From positions 620,001 to 684,000 of the forward strand of contig NZ_CP064834.1 of NCBI RefSeq assembly GCF_018107685.1: DNA of 64,000 bases. Reading direction: 5' to 3'. Origin of the DNA: Coxiella endosymbiont of Amblyomma nuttalli (lineage in GTDB: Bacteria; Pseudomonadota; Gammaproteobacteria; Coxiellales; Coxiellaceae). The translations under genes and the position numbers were made by a program. This document shows positions 19,110 to 28,992 of this stretch, one piece after another (the first letter of the stretch is position 1; the number at the start of each line of letters is the position of its first letter). The notes under the pieces are model-generated. The model was not told the DNA's origin. It made no database searches and was given only the letters and a program-made list of their open reading frames with translations.

Positions 19110-19898
19110 ATGAATATTTCTAATTTTCAATTGATGAAAAAAAATAATGAAAAAATTAGTATGGTAACCTGTTACGATTATTGGTCTGCTTACATCATTT
19201 CTCAGAGTCATATTGATGCCATATTAGTCGGCGATAGTTTAGCAATGGTGATGTATGGTCATCCAAATACTTTACCAGCCACAGTGGAAATGATGTCGCA
19301 ACATATTCGAGCAGTAGTAAAGGGAGCTTCCAATAAATTTATTATTGGCGATATGCCTTTTTGTTCTTATCGAAAAGATTTAACGACAAGTATGAATACT
19401 GTTGAAAAAATAATGCAAGCTGGTGCCCAGGCAATTAAGTTAGAAGGTGCCGATGGGAATGTAAAGTTAATTTGTCATATTGTGGAATCTGGCATTCCTG
19501 TCATGGGTCATATAGGATTAACGCCTCAATCTGTTCATGCGCTCGGTGGTTTTAGAATGCAAGGAAAGACTTATGCTGTTGCTGAAAAACTAAAAAAAGA
19601 TGCTGAAACTTTGTCTAAGGTGGGTTGCTTTGCTCTGGTGCTGGAATGTATTCCAAGTGAATTAGCTAAAGTAATCACTGACGCAATTAGCATCCCTACC
19701 ATTGGTATCGGAGCAGGACCTCACACTTCAGGGCAAGTGCTTGTATTACAAGATCTTCTAGGTATGAATGATCAATTCAAACCAAAATATCTTAAGAAAT
19801 TTTTAAATGGTTTTGATAATATAAAAAATGCGTTAAACATGTTTGATAATGAAGTAAAAACGACCGTTTATCCTCATATTAAAATGCATTGTTATTGA
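19110..19898 (+). CDS. panB: 3-methyl-2-oxobutanoate hydroxymethyltransferase
   Basis: First committed step of pantothenate (vitamin B5) synthesis, transferring a hydroxymethyl group from 5,10-methylene-THF to 2-oxoisovalerate. At 262 residues it is the usual length. Motifs visible are VGDSLAMVMYGHPNTLPAT (metal and substrate site), IGDMPFCSY, IKLEGADGN, GHIGLTPQSVHALGGFR and the C-terminal IGIGAGPHTSGQVLVLQDLL. The stop is seven bases before panC, so the two form an operon. Neither panD nor panE is in the window. Retention next to large eroded regions suggests the product matters to the host association. Confidence 0.95.
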   Translation: MNISNFQLMKKNNEKISMVTCYDYWSAYIISQSHIDAILVGDSLAMVMYGHPNTLPATVEMMSQHIRAVVKGASNKFIIGDMPFCSYRKDLTTSMNTVEKIMQAGAQAIKLEGADGNVKLICHIVESGIPVMGHIGLTPQSVHALGGFRMQGKTYAVAEKLKKDAETLSKVGCFALVLECIPSELAKVITDAISIPTIGIGAGPHTSGQVLVLQDLLGMNDQFKPKYLKKFLNGFDNIKNALNMFDNEVKTTVYPHIKMHCY

Positions 19899-19905
19899 GT
19901 AAAAA

Positions 19906-20673
19906 ATGACGAAAGTAATCAATTCACTTGCTGAATGGCAGATCATTAGAAAAAAATTAGAGAAGACTATTGGCTTTGTTCCGACTATGGGCAATCTACA
20001 TATCGGTCATGCCAGTTTACTGCAGCGATCAAAACAAGAAAATACAATAACTGTCCTAAGTCTATTTGTTAATCCTACTCAATTTAATGACAATAATGAT
20101 TTTAAAAATTATCCACGCAGCTTAGATCGCGATATTACTATGGCAAATAATTATGGTATTGATTATGTTTTAACGCCTACCTATGAAGCGCTTTATCCCG
20201 ATCGTTATGCCTATAGAATAATTAATACGATTCATCAGTCACAAGAAGCTACCTTTCGAATTGGCCATTTCGATGGTGTGTTAACAATTGTAATGAAATT
20301 ATTGATTCTGATTAAACCAACGCACGCTTATTTTGGGGAAAAAGATTATCAACAACTACAATTGGTAGAAGGTTTAGTAAAGGCATTCTTTTTAAATACC
20401 AAAATCGTTCCCTGTAAAACAATTCGTAATGAATTTGGTTTACCATTAAGCTCACGAAATCATCGATTAACACCAAAAGAATTCCAATTAGCAAAATATT
20501 TTTCAGAAAATTTTCATTCTCATGCTTCATGCGATGAAATTAAGGAAGCTCTTCTGCGAAGAGGAATCGAAGTCGAATATATTGAGGATTGTGACGATCG
20601 ACGTTTTGCAGCTGTTCGTATTGGTAACATTCGATTAATAGACAATTTTGTTTTACTTAAGAGATGTTGTTAA
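19906..20673 (+). CDS. panC: pantothenate synthetase (pantoate-beta-alanine ligase)
   Basis: Condenses pantoate with beta-alanine using ATP. Class I nucleotidyl-transferase motifs are present: FVPTMGNLHIGHASLL with the HIGH signature, FVNPTQFNDNNDF, AYFGEKDYQQLQLVE and the KMSKS-like LPLSSRNHRLTP. At 255 residues it is slightly shorter than the common 280, with the trimming at the C-terminal domain. It follows panB by seven bases with little ribosome-binding site of its own, which suggests coupled translation. beta-Alanine must come from elsewhere because panD is not here. Confidence 0.94.
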   Translation: MTKVINSLAEWQIIRKKLEKTIGFVPTMGNLHIGHASLLQRSKQENTITVLSLFVNPTQFNDNNDFKNYPRSLDRDITMANNYGIDYVLTPTYEALYPDRYAYRIINTIHQSQEATFRIGHFDGVLTIVMKLLILIKPTHAYFGEKDYQQLQLVEGLVKAFFLNTKIVPCKTIRNEFGLPLSSRNHRLTPKEFQLAKYFSENFHSHASCDEIKEALLRRGIEVEYIEDCDDRRFAAVRIGNIRLIDNFVLLKRCC

Positions 20674-20738
20674 ATGTTAGTTGTATAAAATTTTTATGTA
20701 AAAATCACATAAAAAGGATTTTTCTATAATTAATTAGA

Positions 20739-20759
20739 GCATCATTGATGCAATGATGC
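20739..20759 (+). terminator. hairpin after panC, possible terminator
   Basis: A perfect 9-bp stem with a three-base loop begins 66 bases after the panC stop. It lacks the U-run of an intrinsic terminator, so it may instead protect the 3' end of the panBC transcript or act with Rho. Confidence 0.35.
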
Positions 20760-23011
20760 TGACGAAGCTAAATCTCGTTATAAATATACGAGTTTGCTGT
20801 GGTAAATCTTAGCAATAACATAATAGAGAATATCTTGAAACCTATGTATTTTAGGTAATCTGTGTGATAACGTTTTTGCTTTATAATAGTCACGTCTGCT
20901 TTATAATAGCTACACCGTTTGAAACGGTGAAATCAGTTTTTCATCTTTCACATACGTATCAACCTAGCTCAGAAAAGCTGATTCTTGTGTCAGTGATCTG
21001 TAATATGTACGTTTTTAGAAGTAAAACAATGATTTTTTCCTTCATGTAAGGCATAGGCATTCTTATATGGTATGATATATTTGATGAATTATTCTGTTGT
21101 GCTTTTACTATCATAGCATCTCAACATACCTTTCGGATAAGGTATGTGTTTTCAAATTAGTGTTACGAAACAGAATAGATCTGGATAAAACCACTCAGAT
21201 TACCGTTAGTTCTGTAATTTTAGTTCTATAATTTGTCGCAATTACTTTTTAAAACTACATTATTCTTTTTAAGGCCGAAATTAATTAGAGCTGGCATAAA
21301 ATTACTAATAAAATCAACAAAATTAAATTTGATATATACGCATATTGATGCAATTCATCAATTTAAAAAATTATTCACTGATTCAGTTGAAGACTGTCAT
21401 CTTACAATTGCGTCTATCTTTATGGAACCATGTGATGGTTGATTTCCTCTTATTGAAGCACTAAAGAAAATACTACGAAATTAAAATCGATCACGCTTAT
21501 CTGGTTAAAAAGTCGTTCAGCAAATAATTATTACCGGTAGTCAATTTAGTTTATTTAGCTCATAGAATCTCATGTCGTTAGGAAAATTGTTGATCAAATA
21601 AATCAGCTAGTTACTATCAGCTATTATCAGTACTAGTAGATTCTTATGTATATTTGAAAATAAAAATAATTTAGTTTATTTGAGATTTAAGATTACAAGG
21701 ATATTTTAACATACATGTAAAACTCTTCATGATTACCCATAACTATGTAATATCATTTAAGCGCTTTAATTCTGGAAAATCTATTAATATTCGTGTAAAA
21801 ATATAATAATTACAGTGCCTATAATCCCGCCTGTCACTTCACTCATATCTGAGCCTCCTATTCTAAGTTTATGTTATGTATTATGGAAGCACATTTTGAT
21901 TGAGCAGAAAATATGACTGCATAAGCCATATAAGCCATTCCTTTTAATCGACTGCTATAGTTTCAGGAAAATAAAGGGAAAATCGAATCTGCAGTCCTAT
22001 AGATTCTTCTTAGATTCTTCTATTCTCTCTCAAAACAAAAGATATTTTCAATTCTATTTGTGGAAGAATAAAAGAGTTTTTGTTAGGAATATGTAGGTAA
22101 AAAACAGCTGGTTAAATCAAATTTATATAAAAACTCTATATAATAATGATAAAATCAGATAATCATTTTACTACTATATTTTTTACTAAAAACTGTTGCG
22201 ACAGACTGTTACTTACAAATATCTGATTAAACAATTGGTTAATCATTTTTATTATATAAAAACATGATCAGATAGCCAACACGTTTAGACTTATCGATTT
22301 GTCACTGTTCCCTGAATTACACTATAATTAGTGAGATATCTGTCATATAGACTCAAAATAAGTAGGATGCTCTTATTTATTTTTATTTGATGAAAATGTT
22401 TCTTCAAAACATGAATGTTGGTTGGTAGTCGGCACGTTAATATTTAACAGTGTTACGCGATTGTATCTTGAATCTAATTTGGATCAAGATTGTATTGAAT
22501 ATATTTTTTCTAAAAAATGTGAAAAGCGATAAAAAAGTGAGTTGTTAACAAAAATAGGATTATTTCTAACTTAACTTCTTCGATAGAAAAAAAGAATTTG
22601 CCTCCATTACCCGCGTTTTGCCTAAATTCTAATTTTTGATAAAAAATGTCAAAACTGTTAGGGTAGATAAATTGAAAAAATATAACAATGCTAAAAATAA
22701 ATAAGCAAAATACTTACAATGTTACCGCCGTGGTAAATTTTAATTACTACCATTTTTAATGCTATAAAAATAAAACGACTTTTGTTTCCGGAATTTATTA
22801 AAACAATTAATAACTATCCGTTGTAATTGTGGAAGTCTCATAAGTTATATAGTATATAACGTCTTTTAAGAAAAAATTTAGTGATGTTCTTATAAGGATA
22901 TAAAGATTATGTTAGAATCCGTTAGAGTTGGATATGTTTTTATAGATGGATGGATAAATCTCCCTACTCCTATTTTTCGAGGTTAAAGTTATTATTACTT
23001 TTGTTCTCAAA

Positions 23012-23041
23012 ACTTCTGATGACTTTACTTCTGATGACTTT
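23012..23041 (+). repeat. perfect 15-bp tandem duplication
   Basis: The unit ACTTCTGATGACTTT occurs twice back to back. It sits in non-coding sequence and looks like a recent slippage or replication-error product. Confidence 0.8.
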
Positions 23042-24638
23042 ACAAAGAGTGATCTGTCATTATTGTAATCATTGCTCACATAGGGGGTGTCTATCTACTT
23101 CTGTTGTTAGTACTAGCCGATAGATTTTGGCTATAATTATTTGTGGGACGGGTTAGATAATGGTGCTTATCTTACGTGGTGTTTTATGTTCACCGAAATT
23201 TGGACACCTAATTAGCGAGTTACTAAGGATTCATTTTATCTTTAGCATTTATCTTAACCTATCTTCAAAACTTGTACATTAAATTTCTTATATTTTTGTC
23301 TTTATTAACAGTACTCTTCGCTTTATTTTTACAAACAATTTATTTGTAGTAAACATGACAATTTCATCATGCTTCTTGAATAATTACAATCAATTTTTTA
23401 GCCAATGGCTTTCATCTAATACTCTTAGTTATAATAAAGATTTATTATTTTCCGATTGCCAGAAAAAAGATTTACAAGGATACAAACGCTCATATTCATT
23501 AATACGTGTTCTTCCTATCTCATGAGATAGAAACTATTTGTATACAACATTTAATCATCGATCTGATTTAAAAGATCTTAAAGAGGATTTATGATAGAAT
23601 AGCATAATAGTCAAGATAAAAATCTTAATTATGTATAAGCTATGACGAGGATTTTCATACTTACCACCGATCATCTGCGTTTTATTGTAATTTTACCTTA
23701 ATAGAGTAAGGATATTTGTTTAATGATAATTTGCAGGTATATTCCTTATAAGCAAGAATACTCAATCATTGCTCAATTAAAAGATGTCATATGGAATTAT
23801 ATTATGAATCTAGATGTGTTATTGTTTGTATATATAGTTTTGAGATTTACTTAGTTCCTAAGAGCTTTATGTACAAATAGTCGCGAGCTACAAACAAATG
23901 ACTACTATTACAGTTCGTGCTAAAGTTTCAATTATCCATAGAAATAGAAGTAGATATTTTCAATTCTATTCTTAATATAGGCTTAGTATTCATTTAATAA
24001 AAAATAAAGTAATGACATAACATAACTATCTCAGTTTCTAAAATATAGAAAGCATGGTTTTTCGATGATATTTAGTTTGAACGTCGGTAAAAAATCATAA
24101 TGCAGATTCTCTTTCTAGCAGTATCATTATCAGTGAGGTGGATAATTTGTAATAACTGCTTATAAAAATTGAAAGTTGATGTGTGATTTTTGCTGTTTGA
24201 TTACCTTATAATGCTTCCATAAGTTGGAATTAATTAAAGGGTCGTAAAATTCATCAAATTTATAGACAAAAATAAATTTCTAGTCGAAAATATGATGAAC
24301 ACCCCTTAATGATTTATATTATGAGGACACGAAATTCTCTGTGTTGTATAGATATCCAACTATTTTGACAAAAATTAGTAACTATGATTTACCAACATTC
24401 AGTAAAATTGAAGCTATCTAGGAGTGAAAAAAGATCTACTATTGGCGCATCTATTTTATGCTATTTACTACACCAATGTTCTAAAAATCTAATCCTTGAT
24501 TCCTTGGTTAATAAACAATACTTCCAAGTTTTACTCCTTAACAAGTGGTCATTTCTGATTCAAATGTACACGTTTGGATTAAAACCATTAATACATCTAG
24601 AGTGCAGTGATTTTCAAAATTACTAGTTGGCCTATTTT

Positions 24639-26450
24639 ATGATGGTTATTCCAAAACAAAACTTCAAATTTATTCTGTATTTTCTATTAAAACAGCGAGT
24701 AAAGTTTAGTTTCCTGATTTTAACAGCTATTTTTTGGAGTATTAATGACACAATTTATCCCTATTTTTTAAAGCGTATTATTAATACCGCACGAGATTAT
24801 CAAGGTCCTCCCTCTGGAATTTTTCGAGCCGTCTGGTTTTTTTCAACATTACTCATCGTATTTTGGTTACTTAATGAATTTTTATTACGAATGCAAGGAA
24901 TCGTTTCAATTTATACTTTTCCTCAATTTCGCGCCAATATTCGCGAAGCTACATTTGACTACGTCAAATTACATTCGCATCATTATTTCACCAATAATTT
25001 TTCCGGCAATATTGCAAAAAAACTAGCTGATTTACCGATGAGTTGTCAAGCTATCATGGAAATTACCTGCTTTACATTTGTCACAACGGCAATTGGAGCG
25101 CTCATTATATTAGGTATGATGTGGTATACTAAGCCTCTGTTTGCATGGATTATTGTTACTTGGTTGATCTTGCACCTCGGCTTAACGTCAATTCTGATTC
25201 ATTTCGGAAATAAACGTTGGGAAAAGCATGCAGATGCAGTAGCGATACTAAGCGGGAAAATGATTGACATATTAATGAATATCACGAATGTTCGTTTGTT
25301 TGCCCGTAGTCATTTTGAATCACAGTATCTCAAACATTTTCAGAAAGACGAAATTATCAAATCAAAGAAAGCCATGTGGTTAGTTGAATACATACGCATG
25401 GGCATGGGAACTAGCGGATTACTTCTCGTTTTCGGAATACTTTTTACTCTTTTGTATAGTTGGAGCAAAAGAGGAATAACATTGGGCGATTTTACTCAAA
25501 TTTCTATGCAGTCTTTTTGGCTTTTAGGATGGGTTTGGTATGTTAGTTATCAGCTTACGGTATTTATTCGGGAATCAGGAACCGTTAGTAACGCAATAGG
25601 ATTAATTAAACATCAGCATGACATTATAGATAAACCTAATGCTAAAACGTTCGTGCTTAGTCGAGGTGAAATTTTATTTAACAACGTAGATTTTGCTTAT
25701 TACCAAGATCAATGGATATTTAAACGATTAAGTGTTTTTATACCTTCTGGGCAGAAAGTAGGTCTAGTAGGCTTTTCTGGTTCTGGAAAATCTACTTTTG
25801 TAAATTTATTGTTACGGTTTTATGATATCCAAAGTGGAAGCATCTCAATTGATCATCAGAATATCGCCGAAGTTACTCAAGATTCTTTACGTCAATATAT
25901 TGCTATGATTCCGCAAGATCCCAGTTTATTTCACCGTAGCTTAATGGAGAATATTCGTTATGGAAACTTAGAAGCTAACGATGAGGAAGTTATTCAGGCG
26001 GCTAAACAAGCCTACTGTCACGACTTTATTATGATGTTAGAAGAAGGTTATAACACATTAGTAGGGGAGCGAGGTGTCAGACTATCAGGTGGTCAACGGC
26101 AGCGTATTGCTATTGCACGTGCAACGCTAAAAAACGCGCCGATACTATTATTGGATGAAGCAACTTCATCACTAGATACAATTACTGAGAAATTAATTCA
26201 TGATAGTCTTTCGAAATTAATGCGAGATAAAACAACTATTATTATTGCACATCGACTTTCTACATTAACAAATGTAGATCGCATTCTAGTTTTTGATAAA
26301 GGAAAAATTATTGAGGATGGATCGCAACAAGAATTATTATCCCAATGTGGTCATTTTTCAAAATTATGGAATATGCAATCTAATGGATTTTTACCACTTT
26401 GTAAAAAGTCCGAAAAATTTATGGGAATAGTTCGTAAAAGTATGCCATAA
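24639..26450 (+). CDS. ABC half-transporter, exporter type (MsbA/multidrug ABCB-like)
   Basis: A 603-residue protein with an N-terminal six-helix membrane domain (about 1-320) fused to a C-terminal ATPase, so it works as a homodimer in the inner membrane. ATPase motifs are complete: Walker A GFSGSGKST, signature LSGGQRQRIAIARA, Walker B ILLLDEATSS and H-loop IIIAHRLSTL. The substrate is unknown; lipid, peptide or drug export are all possible and the membrane part lacks a telling motif. An in-frame TTG at 24627 opens the frame, but ATG 24639 or 24642 is more likely; no Shine-Dalgarno is obvious. It stands alone between two gene-poor regions. Confidence 0.8.
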   Translation: MMVIPKQNFKFILYFLLKQRVKFSFLILTAIFWSINDTIYPYFLKRIINTARDYQGPPSGIFRAVWFFSTLLIVFWLLNEFLLRMQGIVSIYTFPQFRANIREATFDYVKLHSHHYFTNNFSGNIAKKLADLPMSCQAIMEITCFTFVTTAIGALIILGMMWYTKPLFAWIIVTWLILHLGLTSILIHFGNKRWEKHADAVAILSGKMIDILMNITNVRLFARSHFESQYLKHFQKDEIIKSKKAMWLVEYIRMGMGTSGLLLVFGILFTLLYSWSKRGITLGDFTQISMQSFWLLGWVWYVSYQLTVFIRESGTVSNAIGLIKHQHDIIDKPNAKTFVLSRGEILFNNVDFAYYQDQWIFKRLSVFIPSGQKVGLVGFSGSGKSTFVNLLLRFYDIQSGSISIDHQNIAEVTQDSLRQYIAMIPQDPSLFHRSLMENIRYGNLEANDEEVIQAAKQAYCHDFIMMLEEGYNTLVGERGVRLSGGQRQRIAIARATLKNAPILLLDEATSSLDTITEKLIHDSLSKLMRDKTTIIIAHRLSTLTNVDRILVFDKGKIIEDGSQQELLSQCGHFSKLWNMQSNGFLPLCKKSEKFMGIVRKSMP

Positions 26451-28029
26451 AAATCGCTGAAGAGTAAAAACATGTTGAGATCAGTGTACCGATCCGATCA
26501 TAGTGCGAAAGTTGTCTTCTTCCGCTTGTTTATTTACTTTCATGTACCTCGAGCTTATCTTTGGTACATACTAGATAGGCGCTTGTGTATTAAATCAAAT
26601 AATTAGGTCAAAAGATATCTGAGCTAACTGTAACTCTCTCTATATTTCGTTTAAAATAACTACGCAAGCTGAACAACCATATGAACATTACAATTGGTTC
26701 GGAAAAGGTATCACTAAAAATAAAATTGCTATAATTTGACTTATCAGTCGAGTATAGCAGCATTATGAAGTACTAAATAAGATACCATAATATGATATAA
26801 AAATATAAAAACCCCACCCATAATCATAACATAAGTAAGATATAAGCTGACAGAGAAAATCAATCATTAGAAACAATAAACAATGGCTAAGCAGCAACTA
26901 AAAAAGAGAAAGAGGCATAGAGTTGGCAAATATACCTTGCATGTTAGTTGTTGTATGTTAATTATGGATGGTTATTGATAGTTAGAAAAAGAGATCGACA
27001 CAATTAGGTAAAATACTACTTACTATTTTAACAATTTGTTATTCGGCAACATACCGTCCAGACTAAATAAAATACACTCACCCTCTAGCATCACCTACAG
27101 CATGTCATTCTTAAGCCCTAAGTCTGTCTTACTCGTTAGCTTACCTGAAAAAATATATAGTAGCAAAAAATAGCAAAAAGACACCGTACGTATCAATGCT
27201 AGATAACCAACTATCCATATAGTTCGACACGAAAATACATCAGCAATCAACTTAAATATCTCACTGTAGTGTTTGTGAGTTATATTTTCTATCGATGACA
27301 GTCTATATTTCGACATCCACGAAAAATTAAGGTAATAACCAAGTAATAAACGACATAAAATATGGCACAAATAACAGAATCATTACACAAGTACCCCCAC
27401 CACACTGAATTTTGGTAACCAGCTTCACATACTACATCTTGCATTTCTCTTTATAAATAATTTCAATGTAACATAGTATATCTATCTACATTATCCTATT
27501 ATTATCCCACTATCTCACTATCCCACTATCTCACGAACAGAATTTTATAACAGAATTTTATTAATCTCGTTAACCTTGCTCTTCATGGAAACTCTGGATT
27601 TTTCATCCTACACCGGATGCTATTATTATAGAAAATATATAGAATAATCAATTTATTAGCAAAATATTTCCATTCATTTCTTTTTTTTTTAATTTTTAAA
27701 AAAATCTAACCTAATCCTCTTAATTTGCTTGAGAGATAATACCATCTGGTAGCATTCTATCATCAAAAGGTTAATATCCAAAATTGCGATAACTAACAAA
27801 TTTTTTGCACTTAGTTTTCCAAGAATAAACTTAAACTAATAATTATAATTTTATCTGTAAGCGTGCCGCTATTGTAACCCCATGTTACTTGATCATTAAT
27901 TTAATAAACACCAACAACTGTGAACAGTAATAGCAACAATTCAACGAAGACTTGTAACCCAATATGATTGGGAGCAAATATAATGCAGCCCTAACAAATA
28001 AGTAATGTAGGTGGTTACCTGTTGTAGAA
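26451..28029. other. 1.58-kb gene-poor stretch
   Basis: No gene recognised. A short minus-strand text near 26540-26480 (YMKVNKQAEEDNFRTMIGSV) looks protein-like but is interrupted and unassigned. A run of ten or more T residues lies near 27685. Confidence 0.5.
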
Positions 28030-28102
28030 TGGGTCGTGACAGATTCGAACTGTCGACCAACGGATTAAAAGTCCGCTGCTCTACCGGCTGAGCTAACGAC
28101 CC
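28030..28102 (-). tRNA. tRNA-Lys (anticodon UUU)
   Basis: The minus strand folds as a standard cloverleaf. The acceptor GGGTCGT pairs with ACGACCC, the D-loop carries AGCTCAG, and the anticodon stem GCGGA/TCCGT holds loop CTTTTAA, giving UUU. The T-loop is TTCGAAT, followed by discriminator A. The 3' CCA is not encoded (ATTC follows), so a CCA-adding enzyme is needed. Confidence 0.95.
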
Positions 28103-28498
28103 TCACTCAGATTTACATACTTATAAGATCAGCAATAATAACTATTTTTAGTGAAATATCAAGAGATAACTCTAAGTAATCGATTAATGAAAAGTTATGG
28201 TAGTATGATCTTGTTATTATCGTTCATAATGAGCCAACAGTCTGTTTTAAAAAAACATCGAGGCATGAGCAGAAGCAATCAATGGAAACACTATCTGGTT
28301 GATGGATTTTATAACCAAATTTTGTAACCAAAACACAACCTAATGAAGGCCCTACTTTCATTTAACTACATGCGAAAGATAAAGCATCATATTATCATAG
28401 TTTTTGATTTAGTATATCTGAACGAAGCAAATTACCTCATCCAGAATCCTTATAGCAGGATTCCTGTAGGAAAATAATTCGTATATCTTTTGGTAATG
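28103..28498. other. 396-base spacer between tRNA-Lys and lspA
   Basis: Holds a perfect hairpin GAATCCT-TATAGC-AGGATTC at 28444-28463, about 36 bases beyond the lspA stop on the minus strand, which may end the ileS-lspA transcript although no U-run follows. A 32-codon plus-strand frame at 28229-28327 has no ribosome-binding site and is not called. Confidence 0.45.
28444..28463 (-). terminator. hairpin downstream of lspA
   Basis: A 7-bp perfect stem with a six-base loop lies just past lspA in the direction of transcription. The missing U-run keeps confidence low. Confidence 0.3.
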
Positions 28499-28981
28499 TT
28501 ATTGTTTTCGGATGAATACTATATGAATCATCAACAAAAATGTACCTATACAAATAGCAGTATCAGAAAGATTGTATGTGGCGTAGTGCCAATCTTTGAT
28601 ATGAAAATCGATAAAATCGACAATATATCCCAAACGAATACGATCAATGAGATTACCTAATGCACCACCGATCACCAAAGAAAGTCCAATAGCTATCACA
28701 TAATCTGAACGACGTATACGTATTAACCAAGCGATAAGCAAAGTAGCTATAGCCAAAGAAAGTGCCGCAAAAAAATAGATTTGCCAACCGCTTTCAGTGC
28801 TTAAAACACCGAATGCAGCACCGGTATTATAGTTTAATGTAAAATTTAAAAAAGGAAGAATTTTAATAGATTCACCTATCATACAATGGTGAATAATCGC
28901 ATATTTCGCGCTTTGATCAAAAGCAATCATTAACATACTCAACCAGAACCATGATGATGCTTTTTGCGTTTTTTTTGTCAT
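28499..28981 (-). CDS. lspA: lipoprotein signal peptidase (signal peptidase II)
   Basis: A four-helix inner-membrane aspartyl protease that removes signal peptides from diacylated prolipoproteins. At 160 residues it is full length. Conserved blocks are LNYNTGAAFGVL, then GGALGNLIDRIRLGYIVDFIDF with the first catalytic Asp, and YNLSDTAICIG with the second. It starts 11 bases after the ileS stop, reproducing the common ileS-lspA operon, so the call is secure. Its presence implies that the symbiont still makes lipoproteins. Confidence 0.95.
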   Translation of the reverse strand: MTKKTQKASSWFWLSMLMIAFDQSAKYAIIHHCMIGESIKILPFLNFTLNYNTGAAFGVLSTESGWQIYFFAALSLAIATLLIAWLIRIRRSDYVIAIGLSLVIGGALGNLIDRIRLGYIVDFIDFHIKDWHYATYNLSDTAICIGTFLLMIHIVFIRKQ

Positions 28982-28992
28982 TTAATATTCAC

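Larger units (their letters stand above)
20674..24638. other. 3.97-kb gene-poor stretch, the largest in the window
   Basis: Contains no gene I can support. Seen directly are a perfect inverted repeat GCATCATTG-ATG-CAATGATGC at 20739-20759 and a second hairpin CTCGT/ACGAG at 20774-20792 just after panC. There is also a direct repeat TGCTTTATAATAG (20878-20910), a hairpin CACCGTTT/AAACGGTG at 20913-20929 and a perfect 15-bp tandem duplication at 23012-23041. Short open frames (21233-21442; 23355-23525; 24384-24626) have no ribosome-binding site or family features. Confidence 0.55.

Noticed and set aside
20878-20910. Two TGCTTTATAATAG copies considered as a CRISPR or iteron array
   Set aside because: Only two copies, 13 bases each, with one short spacer and no cas or rep genes.
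24384-24626. 80-codon open frame just before the ABC transporter gene
   Set aside because: No ribosome-binding site, no family resemblance, and composition like the surrounding non-coding DNA.
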